A stretch of 64,000 nt of DNA from Paragonimus westermani (taxonomy: Eukaryota; Platyhelminthes; Trematoda; Plagiorchiida; Troglotrematidae): contig QNGE01000759.1 of assembly GCA_008508345.1 (NCBI GenBank), positions 1 through 64,000 on the forward strand. The letters are read 5' to 3'. Numbering within the stretch: the stretch's first letter is position 1; each line of letters opens with the position of its first letter. Shown in pieces: positions 21,501 to 33,719 of this stretch. Under the pieces are notes generated by a model. It saw only the letters and a list, made by a program, of their open reading frames with translations, was not told the origin of the DNA and did not search any database. A program made the position numbers and the translations under genes.

Positions 21501-24005
21501 AACAGCATACAACATACTCGGTGCTCAAGGAACCGCCAGAAAATTTGCTGAAACACTGTAGTCAAATACTAGTGCCCTCGTCAACTTTAATGCAGTTGAC
21601 GTTCACGGTGACACCGTCGCAACTGCAGCAGTTGCATTGAAAGCTTGTTTGTTTTACGATAGCGATTTCCATCCTGCATCAGTCTATCGCTCCCTGGGTA
21701 GCCTGTGCGCTACCCCATATCCACTTCAAATTGCACACATCCAGTTAAACCGAAAGTTTCCGTTGCCAGATGTTACAAAGAAGGGTTTACGCCCTTCAGA
21801 AGATGACAGGTGGAGAGGAGTCAAAAGTCCATTTCGGTACCATTATATGTACAGCAAGATCATCTATGCCAAAAATGTGTCGCCTTCATGAACTGAGAGT
21901 TGCTTCTCCAAAACCGCCTCCCCCACATACGTTATTGTTTGAATGCAAGTCATTCTTATCATTGTGTGCGCTTCGACACAGGCATGACCGTCCGACTTGG
22001 TGCTACACAGTACTCTTATATCATCTCTGAGTAAGTCAAAAAAGGAGACAAGCTCGCAGGCAGAATCCAGCACGTACACTGTTTTCAGTCATTGGCACGT
22101 GACATATATATGTGGAGGTTTGTCTAAAGAACAAGCAGAACAATTTCCAGTGGTTTTCAGAATTAAGTTCACAAGTGGCTAGAAAAACCACTAAAGACAA
22201 AATCATTCTAATACACAGTAATATCACGGTGGTGGAAGCTGAACTTCTTTATTCATCAAACGACTCAGAATGCGACTCACTTGGCCAGAATCACGGTTTC
22301 AATATTTTCTATCATGAATACCAACAATCGCAGGTGTGAAAACTAACAACAGTAAGCTGAATAGAAGTGCCGAAACTTGGTCATCAGAAAATAAGGTCAA
22401 CTGCAACCCGTGAAACTTATAATAGTGGTCTTTATCAAGAACAAATTTGTTTTTATATAACATGAAGTATGCATGCATTAATTTTCATATCGGAAACTGA
22501 GCCGGATTTGGAAAATCACTTGTGAGTAATCAACGGTTTTCTGTAAGCTGGTAGTTGGTTCTTCTTTAAGTGTGGCACACATTCCAATGAAGAGTGCAAA
22601 GGAGATAGATGCATCTCGCTAGGTTCTCTTTTGCAGTCTAAGACAACGGCTTTTAAAGCTACCAGAGATTCATTGCGTACTTCTGATGTTTGAGGAAGGA
22701 GTAGTCGAATGGTCACTTATGACCACATTTCAACTTCTAAATTCTCGCACTTTCTCCCACGAATGAAACGTTAGCATTTCTTTAATGCTTGCGAAGTAAA
22801 GAGAAATGCAGCTTACTTTGGCAAGTCAAGAGCGAATGGTGGACCGAGAAAAGATGGACACCAATATAGTAGATGAACCGTGGATTAAATTAGGGTCTGA
22901 ACAATAACCACAACCATCCGAGAATGACGCTTTGGCCTGTTCTGGTTAACAAAGTGATCAGGTAAGTCAATAGTGTTGAGGTTGATGAAGTTAGTGGTGT
23001 TGTAAATTAAGTACGTGGGACGCATAAGAGTTTTGTGCTCAAACAAAAATTAAAACACTCGCACATTTACTCATAACAACAATCACTTGACGCCACAATT
23101 GTCAACGTCAACTTCGCCTGTGGAAAATACCATTCCTTATCAAAGTGCACTCCGAGATTATTACTTCTTATATTTGTCCCGGTTAATTCAACGCCCTAGT
23201 ATGTGTCTCCATGTGACTAGTCACGAGTAGTACAGCGTGGTAGTCAGTGTCGCCTACCCTAGCATTCGACTGACACATTTAGGAGAAAACCAACGAAAAT
23301 TTGCTTTCACACCTAGTTCGCCATCAGTGAACCTGTTCAACTTGTCTGTGGTCATCAACTTTATGTCACCTTACCGAAAGAATTGGCTTATTCCCGACTA
23401 AATAAGCGAAAGAGTTTAACCCGATGCAGCTCTGATTGCCACGGCACTATCACACCAACCGAGTAAAAGGGAGAGGCAGTCGTGAAACCCATTGACAATG
23501 CGTAGAGTTCCGACATGAGAATCCCCGGTTGTCCTTAGCCACAGACGAAGGTAAACCATCAAAATACATTAGCTGGTTTCATTACATCAGATAGACAAGA
23601 TGAATCCTACCTGAGGTGGTTTTCGTTACAGGCTTATGCTGCATCCATTCATCAGTGTGGTTAAGCCAAATTTTGTTAACCCATTTGAACGTACATTTTG
23701 ATGCAACTAGTAACTGCAAGTGTATGTGAGTTTAGGCTTCCCTAATAACTTCCCAGTTCTGACTATTGAAACAGGTCAGTGCAAACACTTGCTGGTCACT
23801 GTTAGTTTTCAACTCTTAATCGTACATTACCCCGTGTTGAGTATGCACAGAAAATGTGATCAAGCTTTCTCAAGCATGAAGAAAATTTTGTCCAGGAAAT
23901 CTAGCTGGTAGAATGAACACTGGGCAAGTTTACGGAGTAACCCATACAGCTGACGCCTTCTTCCAGTGGGTCTGAAGTGTGCTAACGTCATTCCTGGGAA
24001 CAGTT
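18560..24005. other. Long stretch without a recognisable gene
   Basis: The sequence contains scattered short ORFs such as 132 codons at 19375-19773 (-) and 95 codons at 20665-20952 (+), none with motifs I recognise. An open segment at 20458-20604 ends at GTAAGT and could be an exon, but no partner exon is evident. Confidence 0.35.
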
Positions 24006-24010
24006 AACAG

Positions 24011-24315
24011 TGTTGTGAACCCAGAAGGCGGATGGCGCAGAGGTTGTTTATTTAGGAAACCAATACACGACTTAAGCGTCTCAAGGGGACCACAAACAGA
24101 GACACTCATTTGCACGCCACACTCGTCTGAGGATGCTCTAGTCGCTTTAGACACCATGTCTCAGTTCCATCATGTGGCGAAAGCCATTCTATGTCATTCT
24201 GCCTTCCAACAATCCTTCCCGTATCTCCCCCGTATTTATCCCGCGATCATTTCGATCCATGCTGCTACTGAATAGTGGTGTGAGTAGTATGGTGCGACCG
24301 TCTATCCTCACCACA
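24011..24315 (-). repeat. Solo LTR of the element A family
   Basis: This 305-bp block matches the LTR at 1951-2238 along its length and has the same TG...CA ends on the minus strand (TGTGGTGAGG ... GTTCACAACA). It has about 17 extra bases near 24245-24262. No primer-binding site follows the inner end and no polypurine tract precedes the other, so it is a solo LTR left by recombination or a fragment. The flanking tetramers ACAG and ATAG differ at one base and could be a decayed 4-bp target duplication. Confidence 0.85.
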
Positions 24316-24319
24316 ATAG

Positions 24320-25790
24320 TTATCTGAAATGACATCATCCGAGCACAAATCTAGATATTGTGTAAGATGTTTCGGAAGGTACAACTTTTATTTGGGTCCC
24401 ATCAACCGCATATGCAAAATGGCAGTCAAACAGAAAACTGAGTGCGTGCACGTTTGCAAAAATAGTTCGAAATGACGTCGTTTGTCTCATTTGTGTCGAC
24501 CTGCAAACAACACTTCCAAAGTCACGTAAGCAAGGTTCTACTTGTTCAAATGTAGTTGCCGTGTAATGTATAATCTTATCCGCATTCAGCCTTTTAAAAG
24601 ATACTAATGGCTCACACAAGAAAGAAAAATTACGCATTTCTTAAACGATCGTCAATAGCGTTTACATGTTACCTATTGCACAATCAAAGTAACATAGTAT
24701 GAAAAGTTGTTAATTGCACAAATAGTGATTTTCCCGAACAACGAGTGTCTTAAAAATTTTGTAATCACAAGCCATGGATGAACACATGAACTGTAGCAGT
24801 ACTTTTTCGTTAGGTTCGAGTTATGAATATCGGAGCTATATCCAGCGGCACGCCTACGTTTATTCTGACCACAGCGTTGTGCAGCTGGTCGAAGACACTG
24901 GAACAAAATAAACGTTGTAGGCTTGATTCCAAAGGTGACACTGTAAATTACGATAGCTGACAAGCATCATATCTGGAAACTACTGAGAACTAGATGATTG
25001 CGTTGTCACTGGTGCAAAGATCATTCACTCAGGTGCACCCACTTCACCATACAACCTTTTTTCATCATAGTACGCACGAAGTTGCGCATTGCTGAATTCG
25101 CCCTTTGTACCACAATTCCTGATGTATCACTCCAACTGCATTAACGTGGGTGGATTCAGACGGACATTAGAACAATAGTGTGAAAACCATTAATTCACAC
25201 TAGAAACGGGTTAATTACGAAAGGTGATCCTTAGGTTAGTGGCTTACTCAACTAACTCTGATGCAAATCAGGCTTATCCTCGTACAGATGTTGTAACCGC
25301 AAAGGACGTATTTCCCGAGGACCTGATTGTTTTTTAACATTCCTTACTAACTAGGCGAAAGTACACAACCTGGGACGCAAACACAGCATGACAGGTGTCT
25401 ACGCCTATCGACAGCATAACCACTCTGTTTGTTGTCACGACCCACACAACGCGTGTATCCATTTTCAATCGTCGCTCATAGCTTTTGAACTACCTGCGCT
25501 TGCGCAGGACTCTGACTTCCGAGCGTTTGACTCACGGAATACTACTCAGTGGTCACCCTCTATATTTGAAAGCGCTAATCAGAGATGCACCAGTGAACCA
25601 TGCTCCTGTATGCTTTGTGTTAAGTCAATACCTGCCGGTATTCAATTGGATGTGTTGTATTAATTCATTCACTCTGGGGTTTTGACAAATGATCAGTTTG
25701 ATAAAATTGCTAACAGATGAGTAGTCGGGGATTTGGTTTTCTTTCAAGTTGAACATCACTCACATTCGATCGCAGCCTTTGCATTCAGAC
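24320..25790. other. Stretch without a recognisable gene
   Basis: Two minus-strand ORFs of about 100 codons (24335-24637 and 24673-24963) and one plus-strand ORF of 91 codons (25388-25663) are present. None shows a domain I can name and none has a clear gene context. Confidence 0.35.
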
Positions 25791-25945
25791 AGACTTTCCA
25801 GCCAGCCTCTTTTGAAAAGAAGCACTAGACTCGAGTTTCGCTCTCATTAGAGCTCATCAGTAGTGCATATCCTTGCCACGGCCGGGATTCGAACTCCGAC
25901 CACGCTTTTCATGAGATCTCTGTGTTGACCACTTTTTGAAATCAT
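25790..25945 (-). mobile_element. tRNA-derived SINE with hammerhead ribozyme (SM-alpha-like), best copy
   Basis: On the minus strand an A-box-like segment (AGTGGTCAACAC, near 25922-25934) is followed by a near-perfect B box (GAGTTCGAATCC, 25885-25897). This is the internal RNA polymerase III promoter of a tRNA-derived SINE. About 20 bp downstream lies a complete hammerhead ribozyme core, then a tail containing GAGGCTGGCTGG. The SINE-plus-hammerhead plan is that of the Schistosoma SM-alpha family. Diverged copies lie near 42.6, 48.3 and 63.6 kb, confirming a repeat family. Exact ends and target duplications are unclear. Confidence 0.85.
25822..25866 (-). ncRNA. Hammerhead ribozyme (type I) in the SINE
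   Basis: All conserved core bases are present in order on the minus strand. Stem I 5' strand is GCACTA, followed by CTGATGA. Stem II pairs GCTCT with AGAGC around loop AATG (5 bp). GAA then follows, then a minimal stem III (ACT pairing AGT around a CG loop). The predicted cleavage base is C (complement of G25828). The stem I 3' strand TAGTGC pairs perfectly with GCACTA (6 bp). Such a short stem III is typical of SM-alpha-type hammerheads, which may act as dimers. Activity is predicted only. Confidence 0.9.
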
Positions 25946-25949
25946 GAAA

Positions 25950-28900
25950 ATTGCTGACATTTAAAACTATCCCATCCAGTGATTAATTTTGGTTGGATCA
26001 GCACCTGGCGATAGATGAAGAGGCAGCAAATTACGGGATAATAGGTCAACCTGGAAAGGTTGCGAGAAGTCGGGAATCTTGCAGGCAACAAACAGATTTC
26101 GTAAGCAGGTATAGTGTGACTAAAACGAACTGTGTGCAACACGGACAAAACGTGAGACAAACTGGACGGTTTGACGATCCCGTTGACAGATTTACTGATG
26201 CCGGTTAGATCAATGGCTAGGGGTCTAACGACCCATGCTCTTCTTGACCCACAGATTGAAGACTGAGAGAAAGCAGACACCTTTTTGCGAGAAAAGCGAT
26301 AAAATTGCTGCTTTTTTGCTGTCTTTCATTGCAGGATTTTAAGCAAGTCTTCCATTGGAAACTCGTTGTTTTCCTTTCAAGATTTGGATATCCCGGCGGT
26401 ATCTCAGCCAGCATAAAATCGTAAACGCTCACAACGCCGCCGACTCACACTACAAACTGAGTCGCCGTGCCTCCTGCAAGCAACTAGATGGATAAGGAAA
26501 AGCATGATACTGTTGAAAAATCTCCTGCTGTCTGGTTCAGCCCAGCTCTGAGATCACTCGCAGTCCTCTTTTCTGACAAGTGTTCTTCATAATACGTGAT
26601 ATACACAGTTAATCCTAATGGCACTACTCTCATAAGTCTTATCTTCTATTACGTAGCATACGGCTTCCTCGTCCCTTGCCTAGACCGGAAATTTAAGTTA
26701 GTATAAGCGCTTTCAACAGCTGCACCTTAAAACAGGTAAGCTAACAGGTTAATCTACTTCTGGTGTCGGATTCATCGTAAATCGACGTCTGCTAAACTGT
26801 AGAAACCAGAGTGTGGGACAGTTTTGATAGCATCACACTGACGGTACCCACATTTTCCACCCGATTTTGATCATCTCGCTCTAGGGCCAATACTGTCAGT
26901 CAGGCCTTAGAAGGTAGGGTCTTCGGTACACCAGCCAAAAATCCTGTAAAATACTGAATTCATAAAATACGTTGGCAATTTCTAGTAAAGCCAACTATAG
27001 AGACGAAATATTCACAAGTGTTCTTGTTTTCTGCTTACCTTCCAAATGACTGGAGAGGTGTTGCTGTTAAAGGACGCTTTTTAACTGAATCTAGTTGTTC
27101 TCCTTAGGCGGATACGTAACCGTAGTATTCATTTTCTCTGAGGATACGAAGATCCAGGTCCATCTACTTGATGGCATCTGGTCTCGTTTAGGTTGGTATC
27201 ACATCCTCCGGTTAGTGGCGGGCGGTTGTTGCAGTTATGCACCTAGCCCAAGCTAATTTAAACGAGCAGGCATGTGTCATAGATCCCGCAAGCCATCAAC
27301 TCACTCGATGCCATTTTTTCCTCTGAATCATGCAGGCTACAAAGCTGATACTTATATCTTTCATCCATTCAAAGCTATCGTTCACACTGGTTCACTTGGA
27401 TGTAGATGATAACATGTTATCGCTCCGTTCCTAAGTTACGGTGGTAAAGTCAACCCAATCACACCTGCTGGAGGTCCATAAACTTGTGGTGAGCCACTTG
27501 TGTATGAAAATAACACAACCCACTTGTATGTAGTTATGCGAAACGCGTACTCTTAACTGGGTCTTAGTCCAAGTTGTAAGAACGTGTGTGAACGTCGCAG
27601 TGCATAAGTGTCATTGAAGTCGCGGTTTTCGCAATCACAGATGGATCATTTCGTTAATTAGGGGGTTATATGCTATTGGCGTGACTGAAACTGTGAATGG
27701 TGAAAATTTACGAAGACCAACATTTCGAACGAAGTGAATGCACAGATGGGGACGGACTGTAAATAGTTTTTGTACTGGAATGTGTGCCGGTTCTCAACAT
27801 GAAGTTACCATAAGATTTTAGGGAACCCCATATAAAGATACTGCATAGATCCTTTAATTTTGTATTAGAATACCCTGGAACTGTTAAGGTTTGATGATAG
27901 AGTGACCAGATAGATCCGAAACTGTCAAAGATGATTCGTGTGCCGACACCTTTTGTGCCTCTGAGGTAAAAAATCTCTTAGGAAGTAGGAAACTAAAGTG
28001 ACTTACCGAACAACCTTGCTTGGATGTTTCTGAGAGAAATGGTGTCCAGTGTAAATGGCAGAATTTCGAAGGTGAAATGCCTACGCAATTTGATTTGGCC
28101 GGGGGGAACTATTGCATACACTTTGGCGCCAGTTTAGGGATAGTGGCATGGATGGGAGTTGTGTTGGTTCCCACCATCATGCGTATTCTAAAGAGACTTC
28201 ATCCAGCCTGCTGCCTCTTCTTGTTTACCGCAAGCATTCACTCTGCCTCCAAGATAGTTTGGCTAGTGAGAGGACTAGCTATAAGGGTCCCTAAGAGATA
28301 AGAACTTTGGAGAAGAAAAGTACCGATTTAGTCAAGTGTATTCCCAAATAGAGTTGGGAGGTTCGTCGTTTCCTGGTGTCTGTAGGGGTTAGAATAATCG
28401 ATTTTACTACCGAAGAGATTGAGCCAACTGCAAATATTCCTGTTAGCTATATTATCCTGGGGTTTTGTTGTTTCACTGTGCACCACTCCTAGTCTCAGTT
28501 TTTATGTGAGATGTGGAATTAAGTTTTGAAATCGTATCCATCGTTATACTGAAAAGATTTTCCGATTTAATTTTTAGTCATCGTTTTCAAGCCCGTGATG
28601 ACTGCCGTCGGAATAGAAGATATGTCAAACTGGCCGTCACCGCAAAGAAAACCAAGCTGTTATTGCGCACTGAAAAGTTGAAATCTGATCAGAGCGGAGG
28701 AAATGGAAATAGGGTGCAAACCTGAAGGTGACGTAGGTAACGTTGACTTTGGAACAGCAATCAGCCTGACGGCACTGAGGTTAGGTTGTAGGTATTATGA
28801 AGCGAAAAACAAATTGAAGAGGACGAGATGGAATGCCAGAAATTATTTTTTTACGGTCGGTCTGAGTCAGTGTGATTTAGAGATGTACAAGACTGCTCAG

Positions 28901-30700
28901 ACGGCCGACCGCTGTTGACGTCAGAAAGGGTTAATAGGAGACATCAGAGCCATATTGTCTGTGGTGAAGCAACAAACGGAGAAGTCGCCCTTGAAGTACC
29001 ACCACATAGGATTGTAGTCCACTAGTTCCTATGGCCGTCAAATCTGGAGTGATTAACAAGGTGTGAATCGCGTGGTCGACGTCGAAAGTGTTGAGGCTAT
29101 ATCCTTACGATTATTATAAAACTATTCCGCAGGCCACGTGTTACGCAACACAGATGAGTGTGAACATGTCGAACACAAAAACTGCACAAACACAACACTG
29201 CTGGATTAGCTTCTCACGGTAATGGCAGTGTGTGAAACAGGCCAATCTAGAATTAAGACGCAGCAGTCCAAAACTTGAAGATCCCAGCAGTTGCTGGGCC
29301 TAGAGCCCTCAGGCCATTCAGGTAGCACTTACCACAAGCATTCCCCAAGAAGACTGATGGGATAAGTACATGAGGTCTCAAAATTGTCCTTTGAGATGTT
29401 AGATTACCATCGGAGTCTTACTTATGGGATTGTATGCAACAAACTGCGGCGAGATACTTGCCGAAAACTCATGTTTGACATAATCGCTACTCGTGTGGTT
29501 TAAGTAACTGAGAAAATTGTTGAGATGTAAAACGCTTGTAATCTGGATAATAAAAGTAGACCCTTCAAACTCATCCGTTCCACTGACCCAGGTTGACCAT
29601 CTTCTGTGGAACCTTTCTGCAAAACGGATGGCACATTCACCCAGAATGTTTCCCGGGGGTTAATTGCTAGGCGGAACACTACAAGAATCAAGCTAACTTG
29701 TCTCCTGTTCCCTCTGCGTCAACGCTGCAAACTCGCAATATAGCGCTGTAGGTGGCAGGCCCAGAACAGCTTAAAAAATCTGAATTTCACTACCGCATTT
29801 TGGTTCCAAAATCCAGTATGACTGTTGGCCAAGATCACGTCCTACCATTACTCTTCAATGAAAGTGATGGGGTATTATAACTTGCTTTGATTCAGTTAGT
29901 TGACCGAAGATAGATTACTGAAAACATTACTGTCAGATGGGATCACTCGATAGTAGTTTCCAACATACAAGAGGGGGGACAGGAATTCTCTAGAAACCTA
30001 CGGTGGAACCAGCTTAACTCAAGTCGCAGCAGGCGTTCTGGCATCTGTCGCGCTACATCGATTGACTACAACTAGCTTTGCAGATGTTAGGACGGAAAAG
30101 AGACGGATTCATCCTAAAAGAGTTCGTACAGGTCAAATCCCATGCCCTGCCAAGCTCTAAAACAGCATCGTACGTACCACCGGCTGCCATCTATCTTCTT
30201 ATCCGGTGATAATGGTGCGTTCGTTTCACTAGATGGATCAACGCATATATTTTAGCTTGAAGGGAAGGTTATCTCGAAAAAAATTTGAACATGCCGGGGA
30301 CACTTTATTCCCACAGGTCACTTCAGGTTAGAAGCCACGAGGAATTGTCTCAAAATTTCTACATCAAGAGCGGTCAGACACCTCGTACACGACAATTGAA
30401 TTGCTGTTTACTGAGAAGGTATGAAAAATACTTTGCAAGTAACACTGCTTGAAATAGTGATTCAGGTAACTATGGACAGTGTGTTCTAAACCATTCTGAA
30501 TCTCACACAGCCAGTTTCCATCAAATAGGAGGAACTACACATTTGTTTAGAACCTCTTAGATGCACCCAGTCCCCATAATCCGTTTCAAAAATTACAATT
30601 GAACAGTGGAGGTCCCGTAGGTTGAATTTTTTCTACTAATCCCTACAATGGAGTACTCTGTCAGTGTCTCGAAAACCACGTTCAGGTTCGGACGCAATCG
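25950..30700. other. Long stretch without a recognisable gene
   Basis: Unrecognised ORFs include 112 codons at 25942-26280 (-) and 93 codons at 28020-28301 (+, with a hydrophobic run CIHFGASLGIVAWMGVVLV). A pair of overlapping basic ORFs lies at 28513-28918 (+). Nothing here can be assigned to a family by eye. Confidence 0.35.
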
Positions 30701-30701
30701 A

Positions 30702-30830
30702 ACTATACATAGAATCATTAGTTTCTTCGTGACCAACGGATTACGCACAAATGTGTATTCCCAGTTCTTGTACGGCATTTATCAACTTTGACAAAAAATT
30801 AGGGACTAAAACCGCATAATATTGCATCCC
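30702..30830 (+). repeat. Dispersed repeat X, copy 2
   Basis: Second copy of the roughly 130-bp repeat at 18425-18555, in the same orientation, with several substitutions and small indels. Non-coding as far as I can see. Confidence 0.65.
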
Positions 30831-30834
30831 TCGG

Positions 30835-32105
30835 AAACTGCGATTAATTGTGATTGATGTTTCACATAAACCAACCAAATGCTTTTCTACCTAACAAAAT
30901 TGAAATATTTCATCTCTCATGGTCCATTACCACATGCCAAAACTGTCGGTCCGAATCTCAGTTACTCACTCGCGGTACACCTGGTCAGCACGTACCCCAC
31001 ATTAAGCGTCCATTCCGGGCGCGCATCTTAATACCAACACCGAAAGCGACATAACGACAGTTACGAGCGTCACGAACCAACGTATTATCCGACATTCCCC
31101 GTCACATTCACTCACGCTCTGGCTAACAACAACCGCACGAATGTACACAGCGCACACATTCACGAAATGACAACCATTTGATGACCACACACGCAGGTGA
31201 CTAAGCCCATAAGGCTTGAAATATCACAAAATCCAGCGCCGCTGTTAGGAAGGTAAACGTTTCAGCAGCACGCCATGCATTACGTGCTGGAGACCGTCCC
31301 ACTATTGTGCGTATGACTACAAAATCCGGCATCCACACTATTCCACGGGAATTTCGACTGAAAGGCTGACCCAAAAACAGGTCTCCTAACCGAGTCTACT
31401 TGGTAAGCGGCTCTGATACACCTCTGTAACCACAATTAGGCCAGCTGAGTTGATGCAGGGTGTACGCACAGTTCAGCTCAAATCGGTCGGCCTCATCATC
31501 TTAGGGTTTTGGCAACCCCAGTCCCCGATCGACGACACCTAGTTGTTAACAGGCATCTCAACGTTTGAAATACAGATCAGGGCTAAAAACCAGCTTCATC
31601 AGTGATAACAAACGGGCACAGTAAAACTGAGGTGTTTCCCTTGCACAGTGTGTGATCACGATCGGATTTTCCGGGAACGATAGATAACAGATAGCTCCAT
31701 TTAGGAAAAGACCTGAGGTACAAACTGGCAAAAGGGTGAATGGTATCTAACAACTTCCCTACAGAACCTGAGGCATGTATTGCTGTGTTTTAAATTCACT
31801 GCACTGTAGTCGTTGGTTCTGACGCAAAGATACATACCTTTGTTACAAAAACACCAAGGGTCGCAATTATTTCTCAATTTCGTAGCTTTGTAATTGAGGT
31901 GTGTCGTTCCACTTCCTATAACGATGTTTAATTTGCTCATTTTAACCGCAAATTTGTGTTATGGTTGATGCATCGTGTTGCACCATCAGGATAGGCGACA
32001 GTTCGTTCAGAAATGTTGTTCACATTGAGATATTTCGATCCCTAAGAATCCGCTTGTCCTGAAAAATGTACGTGAAGTTGAAACAGTTCATTCCCTTCAG
32101 AAGTT
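30835..32105. other. Stretch without a recognisable gene
   Basis: Short unrecognised ORFs only (66 codons at 30854-31054 plus, 79 codons at 31701-31940 minus). No repeat or RNA motif that I can support. Confidence 0.35.
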
Positions 32106-32107
32106 TG

Positions 32108-32257
32108 AACTAGACCGTTAGAACACGAAAACTGGCAGATGCAAGCATTTCGTATTGACTCGTCAGTACCAAATTTACAATAACATGAAACAGGTTTTTT
32201 ATATCAAGCATTTAGGGGGGCAGGGTGGATAGTCAATTGGTGGTTTAGGAAAGGTCA
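32108..32257 (-). repeat. Inverted repeat arm 1 (3' UTR of the Penelope-like element)
   Basis: Sense-oriented arm relative to the Penelope ORF; it starts at the stop codon (TAG, 32258-32260) with TGACCTTTCC and contains the hammerhead at 32132-32172. Its partner is 33025-33176. Confidence 0.9.
32132..32172 (-). ncRNA. Hammerhead ribozyme in the Penelope 3' UTR (sense copy)
   Basis: On the minus strand the order is stem I 5' TTGGTA, CTGACGA core, short stem II (GT pairing AC around CAAT), GAAA, then a minimal stem III closed by a TT loop (ATGC pairing GCAT). Cleavage base C follows, then stem I 3' TGCCAG, which pairs with TTGGTA including two G-U pairs. All invariant bases are kept. Stem II is only 2 bp, as in minimal hammerheads described from Penelope-like elements. 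Activity is not demonstrated. Confidence 0.82.
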
Positions 32258-33020
32258 CTAAGTCCAGGGAAGGGTCAAGTTTACGAGCAATTGTTTCTGA
32301 ACACACAAAGTCGGCTTCATTCGATTGATTGCAACCGCCTCAGCAAACCGTAAGAATCTTGGATTCGAGTGACGTAATAGGATTCTGAATGCACAAATTG
32401 GGTCGATAACGTGACCAGTGGTCAGGACGTGTCTCGCGACTGCGGACGCTGGTTGCTTGCGTGTTTCAACCACATTGTCGTTCTTCCGTAATACAGAGTT
32501 CTGCACCCAATTAGGCAAATGTTCCTTCACTCTGGAGATCAAGCACCTCTCGGTTCTGCCTATGTAACTTTCATCGCAGTTACATGTGAATTGGTAGACA
32601 CAATGTGAGGTGGCAGCGATAGGCTGATCTGCTTTGATTGAAACGACGGGCAGTTTCTGGGTCCGAGCTAATACACAGATTTCCGCTGCGTTAAATGTTC
32701 GTTTAATCGAATTCACTAGTCTTTGGGTTGTTTGATGCATGCAATAATCACCCTTAAAGGGCAATTCTATACAAACCCTCATTTTCCTCACTGTGGCCAC
32801 CTGTTCGGAAGGTGGTTTCGGTTTACTATGCCTTTCTATGAACCCTTTTGGATACCCGTTAGATTGTAGTGTAGATGTGATCAAGTCTAATTCCTTCGCA
32901 AGACTATCCTGTGTACAGATTCGCTTTGCTCGTGTGAACAGTGTATTCACTAGTGCGCGTTTGTGATGGATCGGTGTGAAACTACTAAAGTTCAGGTATT
33001 GACCGGACCACGTGGATTTC
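32258..33020 (-). pseudogene. C-terminal part of a Penelope-like polyprotein with GIY-YIG domain
   Basis: The open frame (230 codons from the first Met at 32950) extends upstream to HRKSTWSGQYLNFSSFTP, which is post-RT sequence, and is then cut by the inverted arm. It contains HKRALVNTLFTRAKRICTQD and the GIY-YIG endonuclease HCVYQFTCNCDESYIGRTER, then RVKEHLPNW and TTGHVIDP. It ends NLTLPWT at a TAG next to the 3' UTR. The RT catalytic domain is missing, so it cannot retrotranspose alone, yet the remaining frame is free of stops. It belongs to a different Penelope subfamily from the 3.5-5.3 kb element, judging by residue differences. Confidence 0.92.
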
Positions 33021-33024
33021 CTAT

Positions 33025-33176
33025 GGTGACCTTTCCTAAACCACCAATTCAGTATACACCCTGCTCCCCTAACTGCTTGATATAAAAAACCTGTTTCATG
33101 TTATTGTAAATTTGGTACTGACGAGTCAATACGAAATGCTTGCATCTGCCAGCTTTCGTGTTCTACCGGTCTTGTT
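33025..33176 (+). repeat. Inverted repeat arm 2 (inverted 3' UTR copy)
   Basis: Plus-strand copy of the Penelope 3' UTR, beginning GGTGACCTTTCC. It lies immediately upstream of the truncated coding frame and in the opposite orientation to it. Confidence 0.9.
33112..33152 (+). ncRNA. Hammerhead ribozyme in the inverted Penelope arm
   Basis: The 41 bases are identical to the minus-strand hammerhead at 32132-32172. Here the motif is read from the plus strand: CTGACGA at 33118-33124, GAAA at 33133-33136, predicted cleavage after C33146. Transcription from either direction across the locus would therefore produce one ribozyme and one antisense copy. Confidence 0.82.
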
Positions 33177-33179
33177 CGT

Positions 33180-33715
33180 ACGTGAATTTAACTGGAAAAT
33201 TTATCATGCTTGAACTATATCACACCTGTGGGCATTGATTAAGAGGACAATGAGTCACTTTATAAGAATCAGGTAGACATTTTTGCACAATGTTGACGAA
33301 CAATATGTAACAATTCAGGACCATATGTCAGTGCAAATTAGAATCTACAACAAACTGACAAACAGTTTCAAAATCAAGAGTGCCCCCTGCCGATACTACC
33401 AACTTTTTCTATTTTTGTTTAACTCTCACGGGGCTAGCAATGGAACATGGCAGTACGATCAGAGAATGCGGCTCAGTTACCCCTACTCAGTGGGAGATAC
33501 ACCGGTATTGGCTACAAATGAAAATCCTCATAGAAATTTTAAAAAATTTCAGTGAACAGAACCGTTTTTGATAGGTTACGTTTTTTGGCTGGTACAATCA
33601 GATAATGGATTAAGTAACTATAAGGGAAGTTACTGCCCAAGAGCAGAACGAGGACAAGGCGACTGGATAAAATGCAAACACCACTTCGTTGTGGTTATGC
33701 TCAAAAATGACATAG
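33180..33715. other. Short gene-free stretch between two Penelope remnants
   Basis: Two overlapping plus ORFs (90 codons at 33283-33555 and 63 codons at 33380-33571) are not recognisable. The last 100 bases may be the 3' end of the next Penelope remnant. Confidence 0.35.
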
Positions 33716-33719
33716 GTTT

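Larger units (their letters stand above)
32108..33176 (-). mobile_element. Penelope-like element tail flanked by inverted copies of its 3' UTR
   Basis: A roughly 150-bp block directly after the Penelope stop codon (32108-32257) recurs in inverted orientation at 33025-33176, just upstream of the truncated coding frame. The two arms differ by few bases and share an identical 41-nt hammerhead segment. The arrangement on the minus strand is inverted 3' UTR, 5'-truncated ORF, 3' UTR. Inverted partial copies at the 5' end are a known oddity of Penelope-like elements. The arms' high similarity to each other suggests a fairly recent event. Confidence 0.85.
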
